From Flavobacterium ovatum (GTDB lineage: Bacteria > Bacteroidota > Bacteroidia > Flavobacteriales > Flavobacteriaceae): 64,000 bases of DNA. Made by a program: the position numbers and the translations under genes. Positions 1 through 8,295 of the stretch are shown here, one piece after another. The stretch is from the NCBI RefSeq assembly GCF_040703125.1, contig NZ_CP160035.1, forward strand, positions 1,736,001 to 1,800,000. Reading direction: 5' to 3'. Each line of letters starts with the position of its first letter. Position 1 is the first letter of the stretch. The notes beneath the pieces were generated by a model. It was given only the letters and a program-made list of their open reading frames with translations. It was not told where the DNA came from and made no database searches.

Positions 1-636
1 GAAGATGCTGATATCTTGATTTATATGGTTGAGATTGGAGAGCAAGATTTGAAAGATGAAGCTTTTTTTAATAAAATTATCCATTCAAAAATTCCTGTAT
101 TGTTGTTGTTGAATAAAATTGACAATTCAAACCAAGAGCAATTAGAAGGACAAGTAGCTTTTTGGACGGAGAAAGTACCAAATGCCGAAATTTATCCAAT
201 TTCTGCTTTGAAGAATTTTAATGTTCCTGAGGTTTTTGGACGTATTTTGGAATTATTGCCGGAATCACCAGCGTATTATCCAAAAGATCAATTGACAGAT
301 AAGCCGGAACGTTTCTTTGTAAATGAAACCATTCGTGAGAAAATCTTATTGAACTACAGTAAAGAGATTCCGTATGCAGTAGAAATTGTTACAGAGGAAT
401 TTGTAGAAACAGAAAACATTATCAAAATCCGTTCGCTGATTATGGTGGAGCGTGATACACAAAAAGGTATCATCATTGGTCATAAAGGTGCTGCTTTGAA
501 AAAAGTAGGAGTGGAGTCTCGTGAGGATTTGGAGAAATTCTTTGGAAAACAAATTCACATCGAATTGTATGTGAAGGTAAATAAAAACTGGAGAAGCAAC
601 GCTAATATGTTGAAGCGTTTCGGATATAATCAATAA
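1..636 (+). CDS. era: GTPase Era, 3' part (5' end outside window)
   Basis: Reading frame 1 is open from the first base, so the gene enters from the left. The visible ~211 residues hold the G4 motif NKID, the G5-like ISAL, and a C-terminal KH domain with the GxxG loop in IIGHKGAALKKVG. Full-length Era is near 295 residues, so about 80, including the Walker A loop, lie outside the window. Era binds the 3' end of 16S rRNA and helps 30S assembly at the inner membrane. A hairpin terminator follows at 696-738. The KH domain and NKID make the call firm. Confidence 0.95.
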   Translation, partial: EDADILIYMVEIGEQDLKDEAFFNKIIHSKIPVLLLLNKIDNSNQEQLEGQVAFWTEKVPNAEIYPISALKNFNVPEVFGRILELLPESPAYYPKDQLTDKPERFFVNETIREKILLNYSKEIPYAVEIVTEEFVETENIIKIRSLIMVERDTQKGIIIGHKGAALKKVGVESREDLEKFFGKQIHIELYVKVNKNWRSNANMLKRFGYNQ

Positions 637-695
637 TAAAAGAATGTATAGGCGTAGGGACACGACCCGTTCGTATCTTGATTAAATAAAAATTT

Positions 696-738
696 AAAAT
701 CAGTATTGGAATTTATTTCGAATGCTGATTTTTTTTTT
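696..738 (+). terminator. Rho-independent terminator after era
   Basis: AAAATCAGTATT (696-707) pairs with AATGCTGATTTT (721-732), with one G-T wobble, and is followed by a T run. It lies 60 bp after the era stop codon. Confidence 0.75.
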
Positions 739-880
739 AGCCCAGATCGAAATGGAAGCCCCGCAGTGAAAAAAGGTTGTTGTTGCTGGGGTTGCAGAGC
801 GACCGGAGGAAGCTCCTGCAAGCGCATTGCAACAACTCCTTTTTGAGCGAGGAGTTGTAATGGAGAGCTGGATTGGCTTC
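739..880. repeat. Intergenic hairpin repeat, family B, copy 1
   Basis: This 140-bp block has much higher GC than its surroundings. It shares the core CAGAGCGACC-NNN-GGAAGCTCCTG and the segment AGCCCCG...TGAAAAA with the block at 54901-55045. The arms (AAAAAGGTTGTTG and CAACAACTCCTTTTT) and the inner TGCAGAGC/GCTCCTGCA can fold into one long imperfect hairpin. No ORF of note is inside. It could be a MITE-like or REP-like intergenic element; its function is unknown. Confidence 0.6.
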
Positions 881-886
881 TAATTA

Positions 887-1384
887 TTAAGATGCAATAA
901 TGTCTTGGTATAATTTTTCGAGTTCTTTCATTTGGTCGTTGCCGTTATGTCTGATTTGGCGAGCGATGAAATACAGTAGAAACCAGCAAAACACCATAAG
1001 TCCTAAAACGATAAAGTCTAAGGTTAGGGAGTTTTTTAAGATATAATTGGAATACAGTATGCCACAGAAAACGAGAAAAACCCCCGCAATCATAAAGTGA
1101 AGGAACATAAAGAAAGTCCACAGCATTTGGTCGGGGCCATAAAGACCGCGAATATGGGTTTCGTTTTCGGATGTGCTTTCGAATTCGAGATGTAAATGTG
1201 GGGAGTAATACCTTTTTTTAGGTCCGATGATGTGTAGCCAAGCATGGTTTTTACTCGTTTTTACAAAGTAGTTTTCGTTTTTGATTTTACCGAAATCTTT
1301 GAACTTTTGTTCTAAGTCCGTTGCTTTTTGTGGTAGGTCGTTGTAAAAACGTAACAAGAGTCTAACTTCCTTATCGACTTCCAT
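887..1384 (-). CDS. Conserved two-TM membrane protein, unknown function
   Basis: 165 residues starting at ATG 1384. The N-terminal ~85 residues are soluble and charged. Two hydrophobic segments follow, at about residues 88-112 and 120-142, and the tail (QIRHNGNDQMKELEKLYQDI) is charged and helical. No enzyme motif is recognised. It is divergent from der and shares a ~97-bp upstream region with it. The topology suggests an inner-membrane protein with both termini on the same side. I do not assign a function. Confidence 0.7.
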   Translation of the reverse strand: MEVDKEVRLLLRFYNDLPQKATDLEQKFKDFGKIKNENYFVKTSKNHAWLHIIGPKKRYYSPHLHLEFESTSENETHIRGLYGPDQMLWTFFMFLHFMIAGVFLVFCGILYSNYILKNSLTLDFIVLGLMVFCWFLLYFIARQIRHNGNDQMKELEKLYQDIIAS

Positions 1385-1451
1385 ATATTGGTTGGGTTTT
1401 GGTTGAAAATGCTAATATATCAAAAAAAATGAAACTCAAGGTTTTAAACAC

Positions 1452-1459
1452 TACCTTTG
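1452..1459 (+). promoter_or_regulatory. Candidate -7 element (TAnnTTTG) for der
   Basis: TACCTTTG matches the Bacteroidetes/Flavobacterium -7 consensus TAnnTTTG and lies 22 bp before the der ATG. No convincing TTG -33 element was seen. Confidence 0.6.
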
Positions 1460-1481
1460 CCGAATAATTGAAAAATAGATT

Positions 1482-2789
1482 ATGAATAACATTGTTGCGA
1501 TAGTAGGAAGACCTAATGTAGGGAAATCAACCCTTTTTAATAGGCTGATACAAAGAAGAGAAGCTATTGTAGATTCAGTTTCGGGGGTTACCCGTGATAG
1601 AAACTATGGTAAAAGCGAGTGGAACGGAAAAGAGTTTTCTGTGATTGATACAGGTGGATATGTGCGTGGATCTGATGACGTGTTTGAAGGAGAGATTCGC
1701 AAGCAAGTAGAATTAGCTATTGACGAAGCAGATGTGATCATCTTTGTAGTTGATGTTGAGGAAGGAATTACGCCGATGGATGATACTGTGGCGAAGTTGT
1801 TGCGTAAGGTGAAAAAACCTGTAATTTTGGCCGTTAATAAGGTTGATAATGCCATGCGTGAGAAAGATGCGATTGAGTTTTATAACCTTGGATTGGGTGA
1901 ATATTACACATTTGCAAGTATCTCAGGTAGTGGAACAGGAGATTTATTGGATGCTTTGATTAAAGCTTTTCCGGAGAAACCAGAGGTTGAAGAAACTTCT
2001 GATTTGCCACGTTTTGCAGTTGTAGGACGTCCAAATGCTGGGAAATCAAGTTTTATCAATGCATTGATTGGTAAAGAAAGATATATTGTTACTGATATTG
2101 CAGGAACAACTCGTGATGCAATTGATACTAAATTTGACCGTTTTGGATTTGAATTTAACTTGGTAGATACGGCGGGAATTCGTCGTAAGGCTAAGGTGAA
2201 AGAAGATTTGGAGTTTTACTCGGTGATGCGTTCAGTACGTGCGATTGAGCATGCCGATATTTGTATTTTGATTATTGATGCGACTCGTGGGTTTGAAGGG
2301 CAAGACCAAAGTATTTTTTGGTTGGCTGAGAAAAACCGTAAAGGAGTGGTGATTTTGGTAAACAAATGGGATTTGGTCGAAAAAGAGACTATGACTACCC
2401 GTGATTACGAAGAGCAAATTAGAGAGCAATTGATGCCATTTACAGATGTGCCAATTCTTTTTGTTTCGGCATTGACAAAACAACGTTTATTGAAAGCTTT
2501 GGAAGCGACTGTAAAAGTATTTGAAAGTAGACAGCAACGTATTCCGACTTCAAAATTCAATGAATTTATGTTGAAGGTAATTGAGGCTTATCCTCCGCCA
2601 GCAACTAAAGGAAAGTATGTGAAAATTAAGTATTGTATGCAATTGCCAACGAAAACACCTCAGTTTGTGTTTTTTGCCAACTTGCCTCAGTATGTAAAAG
2701 AGCCTTATAAACGTTACCTTGAAAATAAAATTAGAGACAACTGGGATTTTTCTGGTGTGCCAATTGATATTTATATCAGAGAGAAATAG
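1482..2789 (+). CDS. der: Ribosome biogenesis GTPase Der (EngA)
   Basis: 435 residues, the usual Der length. Two G domains lie in tandem. The first has P-loop GRPNVGKST (residues ~8-16), DTGG and NKVD; the second has GRPNAGKSS (~182-190), DTAGIRRK and NKWD. The last ~85 residues (from IPTSKFNEF) form the KH-like domain. Der acts in 50S subunit maturation. It is monocistronic, with a candidate promoter at 1452 and a strong terminator at 2809-2846. Era lies just upstream, so two ribosome-assembly GTPases are close together. Confidence 0.98.
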   Translation: MNNIVAIVGRPNVGKSTLFNRLIQRREAIVDSVSGVTRDRNYGKSEWNGKEFSVIDTGGYVRGSDDVFEGEIRKQVELAIDEADVIIFVVDVEEGITPMDDTVAKLLRKVKKPVILAVNKVDNAMREKDAIEFYNLGLGEYYTFASISGSGTGDLLDALIKAFPEKPEVEETSDLPRFAVVGRPNAGKSSFINALIGKERYIVTDIAGTTRDAIDTKFDRFGFEFNLVDTAGIRRKAKVKEDLEFYSVMRSVRAIEHADICILIIDATRGFEGQDQSIFWLAEKNRKGVVILVNKWDLVEKETMTTRDYEEQIREQLMPFTDVPILFVSALTKQRLLKALEATVKVFESRQQRIPTSKFNEFMLKVIEAYPPPATKGKYVKIKYCMQLPTKTPQFVFFANLPQYVKEPYKRYLENKIRDNWDFSGVPIDIYIREK

Positions 2790-2808
2790 GAATAATTATT
2801 TTGAAATT

Positions 2809-2846
2809 ACCCTCAAGAAGCAAAAGTTTTTTGAGGGTTTTTTTTG
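2809..2846 (+). terminator. Rho-independent terminator after der
   Basis: ACCCTCAA (2809-2816) and TTGAGGGT (2831-2838) form the stem, followed by a T tract to 2845. Confidence 0.9.
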
Positions 2847-2925
2847 TGATTTAAATTTTTTACAATTTAATTAAACCTTTGGCGTTTTTTAAAGTCATAG
2901 TCTTCTATTTATATAACCAAAAATC

Positions 2926-5697
2926 ATGTTTAAAAGCCATTTTTCAGTACTCTTCTTATTTATTTCATTTTTTACATATGCTCAGGAAAGCTATTTTATT
3001 CAGGGACAAGTACTGGATATCAATACCCAACAGCCTCTTGAAGCTGCCAATGTTTACTTTTCTGTTGTAAAAGATTCCTTGAAATTAGGTGCTACGACAA
3101 CTGATAATTCAGGGAGATTTAAACTTAGATTAAAAAAATATGAAAACACGGCTTTTTTGAATGTATCATATGTAGGGCATGAAAATTACCGAGATGAATT
3201 AGCGGGAATTACGGAGAGTAAGGATTTAGGAACTATATATTTATTCAGTACTGAAAATATATTGAAAGATGTGGTTATTACAACGGCAGCACCTCCAATA
3301 AAGATTAAACAAGATACTTTGGAATATAATGCCGCGTCATTCAAGGTGCGTCCCGATGATAATGTTGATGCTGTGTTGAAAGAATTGCCTGGCTTTGTGA
3401 TTGATGATGAAGGTAAAATTACAGTTAATGGTAAGGAAGTAAGTCAGATTTTGGTAAATGGGAAAGCCTTTTTCGGAAAAGATGGAGCGGTAGCTTTACA
3501 AAATTTACCAGCTGATATTATCAATAAAATTCAAGTTTCGGATTTTAAGACAAAGAAAGAAGAGTTGGCTGGTGATGATGCAGCATCTGATTTTTTGAGT
3601 GTGAATTTGACTATTGACGAAAAGAAAAATAAAGGGTATTTTGGGAAATTTCTTGGGGGGTACGGAACTGATGATCGGTTTGAAGGTAGCTTTTTGGTTA
3701 ATCAATTTGACAACAAGCAACGAATTAGTGCGGTAGGTGCGACAAACAATATCAACTTGTCTGGTTTCTCCATTGATGAGGCATTTGGTGATGATAAAGG
3801 GAAATCCAATGGTGATGTAGGAGCTACGATTTCTAGAAAAGGGATAACCACGACTAATTTAGCAGGATTGAATTACTTTAATGAATGGTCTGATCAATTG
3901 GAAACCACAGGTGATTACTCCTTTAATAATAGTGTAAATAACAATGCTAAAAAATCTACACAAACTCGTTTCTTGCCCACAGGGAATATTACGACAATAT
4001 CTGATTCTGATGCTAAAACAGAAAATACAAATAATAAATTAAATTTTGAATTAGAATATAGTCCTTCAAAAACAACACAGATTGTAGTGGAGCCAAGGTT
4101 GCGTAAATCAACTTATGAAAATAACGGATCTTCATCAAGTATTTCGAGTAATGAGGCAGGTGATTTGTTGAATGAGAACATAGGTACATCCTCTCGTAAG
4201 ACAGACCAGCTCAGTTTTGATAATGAAATTACAGTCAATAAGAATTTTATAAAAAGATCTCGAAATTTAAACTTTTCATTAACCAATAATAATTCCAAAA
4301 ATGATCTTTTGGGTTTTAATAACAACTCTATAAAGTCATTTACTAGTGGGATAACTAAATTGCGAAATCAATTGAATGATAATACAATTCAACGAGATTA
4401 TTATTATGCGCAAGTAGAGTTTACAGAGCCTATATCTAAAGTGGTAAGAATGAGAGTAGGGGCGGATTATAAATGGGATAAGAGAATTACAGACGAAAAA
4501 ACTTTTAATTACGATAGTACCGCGGTAGCTTATTCTATTTTTAACGATTCGCAATCGAGTTATATAGCTTCCAATCAAAGGACAATTGCCCCAAAAATGG
4601 GCTTTTATTATGATGATAAAGTATTTTCATTCAATGTGAGAAATAGTACTGCAATGGTACAATATGATAACTCATCTTTTTACCGGGGTAATAATACGGA
4701 CTTAAAATCAAATTATTTTATACCAGAATGGCATACTCAGTTCAAATATAAGGTTGATAGATCAAACTACGCCCAATTGAAATACGATTATAGGGTCAAT
4801 TTGCCAACTGCGTATCAATTGCTACCGGTGTTAGATATTAGTAGCACAGTAAATACAGTTATAGGAAATCCAGATTTAGATCCTATAAAGAAACATAGTT
4901 TTAGTTTCAATTTTAGAAATTATAATATGAAAAAACGCTCTGGATATTATGTTTATATGAAAGCTGATATAATTGATAGCGATATAATTTCGGCTCGAGT
5001 GTATGCTGATGACGGAACAAGTTCTACTACATTTATTAATATTAATGATATTTATAAAACAAGTTTGGGTGCTAGCTGGAATAATTACATCAAGAAAAAC
5101 GGAAATACGTTTCGATACGGTGTAGGTTTTAAAACAGATTATTCTTTTGACAAAGGATTTGTAAATAATGTGTTTTATGACGCAAAGATATTGTCTTTTA
5201 GCCCAAGAGTTTATTCTTCTTTTAATTATGGAGATTTATTTACTGTTGCTCCTTCATATAGTTTTAATTATGTAGAGTCTAAGTATAAAAATTATTCTAT
5301 TGATGCTCGTGCTAATGTAGTTCATAAATTAAATCTAAGAACTACTAATTACTTTGGAGAAAAATGGGTTTTGAGTAATGATTTTGGATACAGCTATAAT
5401 TCCAATTCAGGAAATGGTTATCGTAATGACTACAAATTATGGAATATGAGTTTGGGTTACACCTTCCTAGATAAAATGTTAACTGCAAGAATGAAAGTCT
5501 TCGATCTTTTGAATCAAAATCAAGGATACACACGTTCAATTACAGATACCTCAATACGTGATGAAGAAAATACAGTTTTGAAGCGATACGCCATGTTTTC
5601 ATTGATTTATAAAATAAAGAATTTTGGAGGTATGAAACCACCGAGTTTAGATGGTAATAGAAATTCAGGAGGTAGGAAAAGAAATAGAGACGATTAA
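2926..5697 (+). CDS. Outer-membrane beta-barrel protein, TonB-receptor-like
   Basis: 923 residues with a signal peptide (MFKSHFSVLFLFISFFTYAQ). Next comes a carboxypeptidase-regulatory-like domain (~22-110, FIQGQVLD...QPLEAANV), then a plug-like region (~112-210, DVVITTAAPP, VLKELPGF, ILVNGKAFFG), then a long aromatic and Asn-rich barrel. The tail MKPPSLDGNRNSGGRKRNRDD is basic and lacks the terminal aromatic of classical receptors. This matches the OMP_b-brl_3 type of Bacteroidetes outer-membrane proteins. No SusD partner is adjacent, so the substrate is unknown. It is monocistronic, with a terminator at 5717. Confidence 0.85.
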   Translation: MFKSHFSVLFLFISFFTYAQESYFIQGQVLDINTQQPLEAANVYFSVVKDSLKLGATTTDNSGRFKLRLKKYENTAFLNVSYVGHENYRDELAGITESKDLGTIYLFSTENILKDVVITTAAPPIKIKQDTLEYNAASFKVRPDDNVDAVLKELPGFVIDDEGKITVNGKEVSQILVNGKAFFGKDGAVALQNLPADIINKIQVSDFKTKKEELAGDDAASDFLSVNLTIDEKKNKGYFGKFLGGYGTDDRFEGSFLVNQFDNKQRISAVGATNNINLSGFSIDEAFGDDKGKSNGDVGATISRKGITTTNLAGLNYFNEWSDQLETTGDYSFNNSVNNNAKKSTQTRFLPTGNITTISDSDAKTENTNNKLNFELEYSPSKTTQIVVEPRLRKSTYENNGSSSSISSNEAGDLLNENIGTSSRKTDQLSFDNEITVNKNFIKRSRNLNFSLTNNNSKNDLLGFNNNSIKSFTSGITKLRNQLNDNTIQRDYYYAQVEFTEPISKVVRMRVGADYKWDKRITDEKTFNYDSTAVAYSIFNDSQSSYIASNQRTIAPKMGFYYDDKVFSFNVRNSTAMVQYDNSSFYRGNNTDLKSNYFIPEWHTQFKYKVDRSNYAQLKYDYRVNLPTAYQLLPVLDISSTVNTVIGNPDLDPIKKHSFSFNFRNYNMKKRSGYYVYMKADIIDSDIISARVYADDGTSSTTFININDIYKTSLGASWNNYIKKNGNTFRYGVGFKTDYSFDKGFVNNVFYDAKILSFSPRVYSSFNYGDLFTVAPSYSFNYVESKYKNYSIDARANVVHKLNLRTTNYFGEKWVLSNDFGYSYNSNSGNGYRNDYKLWNMSLGYTFLDKMLTARMKVFDLLNQNQGYTRSITDTSIRDEENTVLKRYAMFSLIYKIKNFGGMKPPSLDGNRNSGGRKRNRDD

Positions 5698-5716
5698 TTA
5701 TTTTATGAAAGGGTAT

Positions 5717-5748
5717 AAAAAAACAGGCTTGATTGCCTGTTTTTTTTT
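5717..5748. terminator. Bidirectional terminator between convergent genes
   Basis: ACAGGC (5723-5728), loop TTGATT, GCCTGT (5735-5740), flanked by A and T runs. It lies between the barrel gene (+) and the TPM gene (-), so it can serve both. Confidence 0.85.
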
Positions 5749-5818
5749 CACCCTTTTTTTGAGTTTTTAAATCTGTTTTTTAGGATTGAGTTTATAGTTA
5801 GATGTTGTAGAGTCAAAC

Positions 5819-6676
5819 CTACCAGCTTCCTCCAGAACCACCACCTGAGAATCCTCCACCGCCAAATCCACCACCGAAGCCTCCGCCTCCGCCGAATCCA
5901 CCACCAGAAGATCCACCACCGAAGCCTCCGCTGCCACGACCTAGACTACTTAGTAGGATGACATCGAGTAGGCTGGGGCCTCCGCTTCTATTACCAGAGT
6001 TGCCGCCACCACTGCCGCCACCTTTGTTTTTGGAAGCTAGTATGATAATGAATACGATGATGATGATAAATGGAAGTATGGGGAAGTCTTTGCTTTCAGC
6101 TTGTTTTCGTTGTCCTTTGTATTTGCCTTTGAAAACATCTATAATAGCATCCGTACCTTTGTCAAGTCCATTGAAATAACTGCCTGCTTTGAATTCAGGA
6201 ATGATAATGTTACGAGTGATTTCTCCACCGATTCCCGCCGTCAATCGGTCCTCAAGTCCGTAACCTGGTGCAATCCATATTTTTCTTTCGGCTTTAGCCA
6301 ATAAAATCAAAACTCCGTTATCGTCTTTTTTGGTTCCTCCAATTCCCCATTGTTGTGCCCATTTTGGAGTTAGAATTCCAATGTCTTCCCCTTTTAAACT
6401 TTCAATGGTAATGATTACGATTTGGGTCGTAGTGCTATCAGCATAGTGAACGAGCTTTTCTTCCAGTTGTGCTTTCTCGGTACTGCTCAATACATTGGCG
6501 TAGTCGTAAACCGAAGTTTGCATTTTCGGAATTTCAGGAATGTCATATTGCGCAAACAGAAAACTACTGTTTAGTAAAAAAAGGAGTGCTATAACTAGAT
6601 TCCAATCTTTTTTTGCCAATTGATTTTTAATTTTTAAAAGTTGATTTTTGATATTTGTCTTTTGACTTATTCTCAT
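5819..6676 (-). CDS. TPM-domain protein with Gly-rich tail
   Basis: 285 residues. A long charged N-terminus precedes a hydrophobic signal/anchor (~27-42, ending FLFAQ). The TPM domain spans ~50-185 (VLSSTEKAQLEEKL, KDDNGVLILLAKAERKIWI, GYGLEDRLTAG). A second TM segment follows at ~200-215 (PILPFIIIIVFIIILA), then a Gly/Ser-rich tail of about 60 residues ending GGSW. The family is envelope-located; the best studied member relates to photosystem II repair in plants, and the bacterial role is unclear. Its ATG overlaps the stop of the upstream TPM gene by 4 bp (ATGA), which indicates translational coupling. The coding DNA for residues ~8-20 resembles the low-complexity AAAATCAA-type repeats common in these genomes. 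Confidence 0.88.
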   Translation of the reverse strand: MRISQKTNIKNQLLKIKNQLAKKDWNLVIALLFLLNSSFLFAQYDIPEIPKMQTSVYDYANVLSSTEKAQLEEKLVHYADSTTTQIVIITIESLKGEDIGILTPKWAQQWGIGGTKKDDNGVLILLAKAERKIWIAPGYGLEDRLTAGIGGEITRNIIIPEFKAGSYFNGLDKGTDAIIDVFKGKYKGQRKQAESKDFPILPFIIIIVFIIILASKNKGGGSGGGNSGNRSGGPSLLDVILLSSLGRGSGGFGGGSSGGGFGGGGGFGGGFGGGGFSGGGSGGSW

Positions 6677-7113
6677 TCTCCTTTGGATATTTCGTTAGAT
6701 AATTCGTTAGTGTCATCTGAAGCCCAAGGAAAATGTTTTTTTAATTCCTCACCTGCACTCAAAATACCGTCAATCAACCCTTGTTTGAAATCGTTTTTTT
6801 TGAATTGTGCCAGCATCAAGTCTTTAGTTTTGTCCCAAAATCCATCAGGAACGATGTTGTTAATTCCTTCGTCCCCTAGAATCACAAAATTTTTGTCTCC
6901 CACTGCAAGGTAAATTAATACGCCATTTTTCAATTGGGTTTGATCCATTCCGAGTTGGTGAAAAACTTCCAAAGCACGATCGTAATGATCTAATTCAGTT
7001 GTGTTCTCAATATGCACCCGAACCTCACCCGAGGTATTCAGTTCTGCTGTTTGGATCGCTTCTACAATGGATCGTTCTTCATCTGAGGTTAAAAAATCTT
7101 CTACTTTTGACAT
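6673..7113 (-). CDS. TPM-domain protein, short form
   Basis: 146 residues with no signal peptide and no clear TM. The TPM domain covers ~8-125 (TSDEERSIVEAIQTAELNTS, SGEVRVHIE, NGVLIYLAVGDKNFVILGDEGI). It is translationally coupled to the next TPM gene by an ATGA overlap at 6673-6676. It lies downstream of lemA, separated by a 19-bp-stem hairpin. LemA plus two TPM genes is a recurrent arrangement in Bacteroidetes. The product is probably cytoplasmic or membrane-peripheral; its activity is unknown. Confidence 0.88.
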   Translation of the reverse strand: MSKVEDFLTSDEERSIVEAIQTAELNTSGEVRVHIENTTELDHYDRALEVFHQLGMDQTQLKNGVLIYLAVGDKNFVILGDEGINNIVPDGFWDKTKDLMLAQFKKNDFKQGLIDGILSAGEELKKHFPWASDDTNELSNEISKGE

Positions 7114-7135
7114 GAGTTTGTTTTTTATAAAATAA

Positions 7136-7185
7136 AAATTTCACAAATCGTTACCAGTTTTATTTTGTAACAATTTGTGAAATTT
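7136..7185 (-). terminator. Long intercistronic hairpin between lemA and TPM genes
   Basis: AAATTTCACAAATCGTTAC (7136-7154) and GTAACAATTTGTGAAATTT (7167-7185) pair almost perfectly over 19 bp, with one internal mismatch and a 12-nt loop. On the minus strand a T/A-rich run follows. It may partly terminate or attenuate transcription, or stabilise the lemA end. Confidence 0.6.
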
Positions 7186-7204
7186 GCTTTATATTGTGTT
7201 TTTA

Positions 7205-7798
7205 TTAGAATTTTACTTCTACGGGTTTATCTGCGCCTTGTACAGCGTTGAAATATGCTTTTTCTTGGAATCCAAACATTCCTGCAAACAATGTATTCGG
7301 GAACGTTTTGATATGTGTGTTGTATGGTTTTACTGCTTCGTTAAAACGAGTACGAGCTGTCAAGATTTGGTTTTCTGTACTAGCTAATTCATCTTGTAAT
7401 TTTAAGAAATTTTGATTTGCTTTCAATTCAGGATATCTCTCCACAGTCACTAATAATCGAGATAAAGAACTACTTACTCCACTTTGTGCTTGGTTGAAAG
7501 CAGCTAACTGTTCAGTAGTAATGTTAGAAGGGTCAATAGTCGTTTGAGTTGCTTTTGCACGAGCCTCAATAACAGCCGTCAAAGTGCTTTTTTCAAAATC
7601 AGCCGCACCTTTAACGGTGTTTACTAAATTTCCAATCAAGTCATTTCGTCTCTGGTAAGCCGTTTGTACATCACCCCAAGATTGTTCTACATCCTGACCC
7701 AGGGTCACCGCAGTATTATTGATTCCTTTAATCCAACTATATCCTGCGAAAATAACTACAGCAACAATTATCCAAGGTAAAAATTTTTTAAAATCCAT
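7205..7798 (-). CDS. lemA: LemA family protein
   Basis: 197 residues. The N-terminal anchor (FLPWIIVAVVIFAGYSWIK, ~5-23) is followed by the LemA helical domain (NNTAVTLGQDVEQSWGDVQ, YQRRNDLIGNLVNTVKGAA, ERYPELKANQNFLKLQDEL, ARTRFNEAVKPYN). The length is typical of the family. LemA proteins are single-pass envelope proteins with the helical bundle outside the cytoplasm; their biochemical role is poorly defined. It heads the lemA-TPM-TPM run. I saw no clear TAnnTTTG upstream. Confidence 0.93.
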   Translation of the reverse strand: MDFKKFLPWIIVAVVIFAGYSWIKGINNTAVTLGQDVEQSWGDVQTAYQRRNDLIGNLVNTVKGAADFEKSTLTAVIEARAKATQTTIDPSNITTEQLAAFNQAQSGVSSSLSRLLVTVERYPELKANQNFLKLQDELASTENQILTARTRFNEAVKPYNTHIKTFPNTLFAGMFGFQEKAYFNAVQGADKPVEVKF

Positions 7799-7840
7799 GT
7801 TTGTGTTTAATTTAATGTTTATTATTTATATTTTATTTTT

Positions 7841-7876
7841 AACTCATAACCTTTAACTCCTAACTTATAACTCATT
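7841..7876 (-). repeat. Degenerate 7-bp tandem repeat (RRGTTAN type)
   Basis: On the minus strand five consecutive heptamers read GAGTTAT, AAGTTAG, GAGTTAA, AGGTTAT, GAGTTAA. The first carries the last codons and the TAA stop of the MerR gene. The same unit type recurs at 24922 and 27358. Confidence 0.6.
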
Positions 7877-8197
7877 CTTAATATTCGTCAACTGTACTTT
7901 AATTGTTTCTAGTTTTCGAATAATATCAAATTTGTCTAAGGTTTTCTTTTGACCTTCCTTCAAATGCGTTTTGGCTCCTTCTAGTGTAAAACCTCTTTCT
8001 TTTACCAAATGATAAATTAATTGCAAGTTGGTTACATCCTCGGGCGTAAACATGCGATTTCCTTTGGCATTTTTCTTAGGTTTCAAAATATCAAATTCAC
8101 TATCCCAAAATCGGATCAGCGATGCATTCACATTAAAAGCCTTGGCTATTTCACCAATGCTGTAATATCTTTTATCTTTAGAAAGCTCTATGTGCAT
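7865..8197 (-). CDS. MerR family transcriptional regulator
   Basis: 110 residues. A MerR-type winged HTH covers residues ~11-80 (YYSIGEIAKAFNVNASLIRF, then KKNAKGNRMFTPEDVTNLQL). A short helix follows (LDKFDIIRKLETIKVQLTNI) that likely dimerises. No metal-binding Cys or ligand-binding domain is present, so the effector is unknown. It sits between the M23 peptidase gene and lemA, all on the minus strand, and could regulate envelope genes nearby (inference). Its stop codon lies inside the heptamer array at 7841-7876. Confidence 0.9.
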   Translation of the reverse strand: MHIELSKDKRYYSIGEIAKAFNVNASLIRFWDSEFDILKPKKNAKGNRMFTPEDVTNLQLIYHLVKERGFTLEGAKTHLKEGQKKTLDKFDIIRKLETIKVQLTNIKNEL

Positions 8198-8263
8198 ATT
8201 CAGTATTTAATAATTATTTTGTTCAAAAATCAATCTTCATTTTTACTTAACATCAGCAATCAA

Positions 8264-8279
8264 TCCCGAAGCGTCGGGA
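8264..8279. repeat. 16-bp palindromic motif TCCCGAAGCGTCGGGA
   Basis: The GC-rich hairpin TCCCGA-AGCG-TCGGGA sits just after the M23 gene stop. Its exact reverse complement occurs at 9448-9463 inside a family A repeat. It may act as a short transcript-end hairpin. Confidence 0.5.
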
Positions 8280-8295
8280 CGTTAATCGACAATCG

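Noticed and set aside
2879..3070. Plus-strand 63-codon ORF at the start of the barrel gene
   Set aside because: It overlaps the signal peptide and N-terminal domain of the real gene in another frame.
5821..5935. GC-rich repeat-like run that could look like an array
   Set aside because: It encodes the Gly/Ser-rich tail of the TPM protein; codon-level Gly repeats explain it. It is not a CRISPR.
5958..6304. Plus-strand ORFs opposite the TPM gene
   Set aside because: They are antisense shadows of the Gly-rich tail and TPM domain; the minus strand carries the family motifs.
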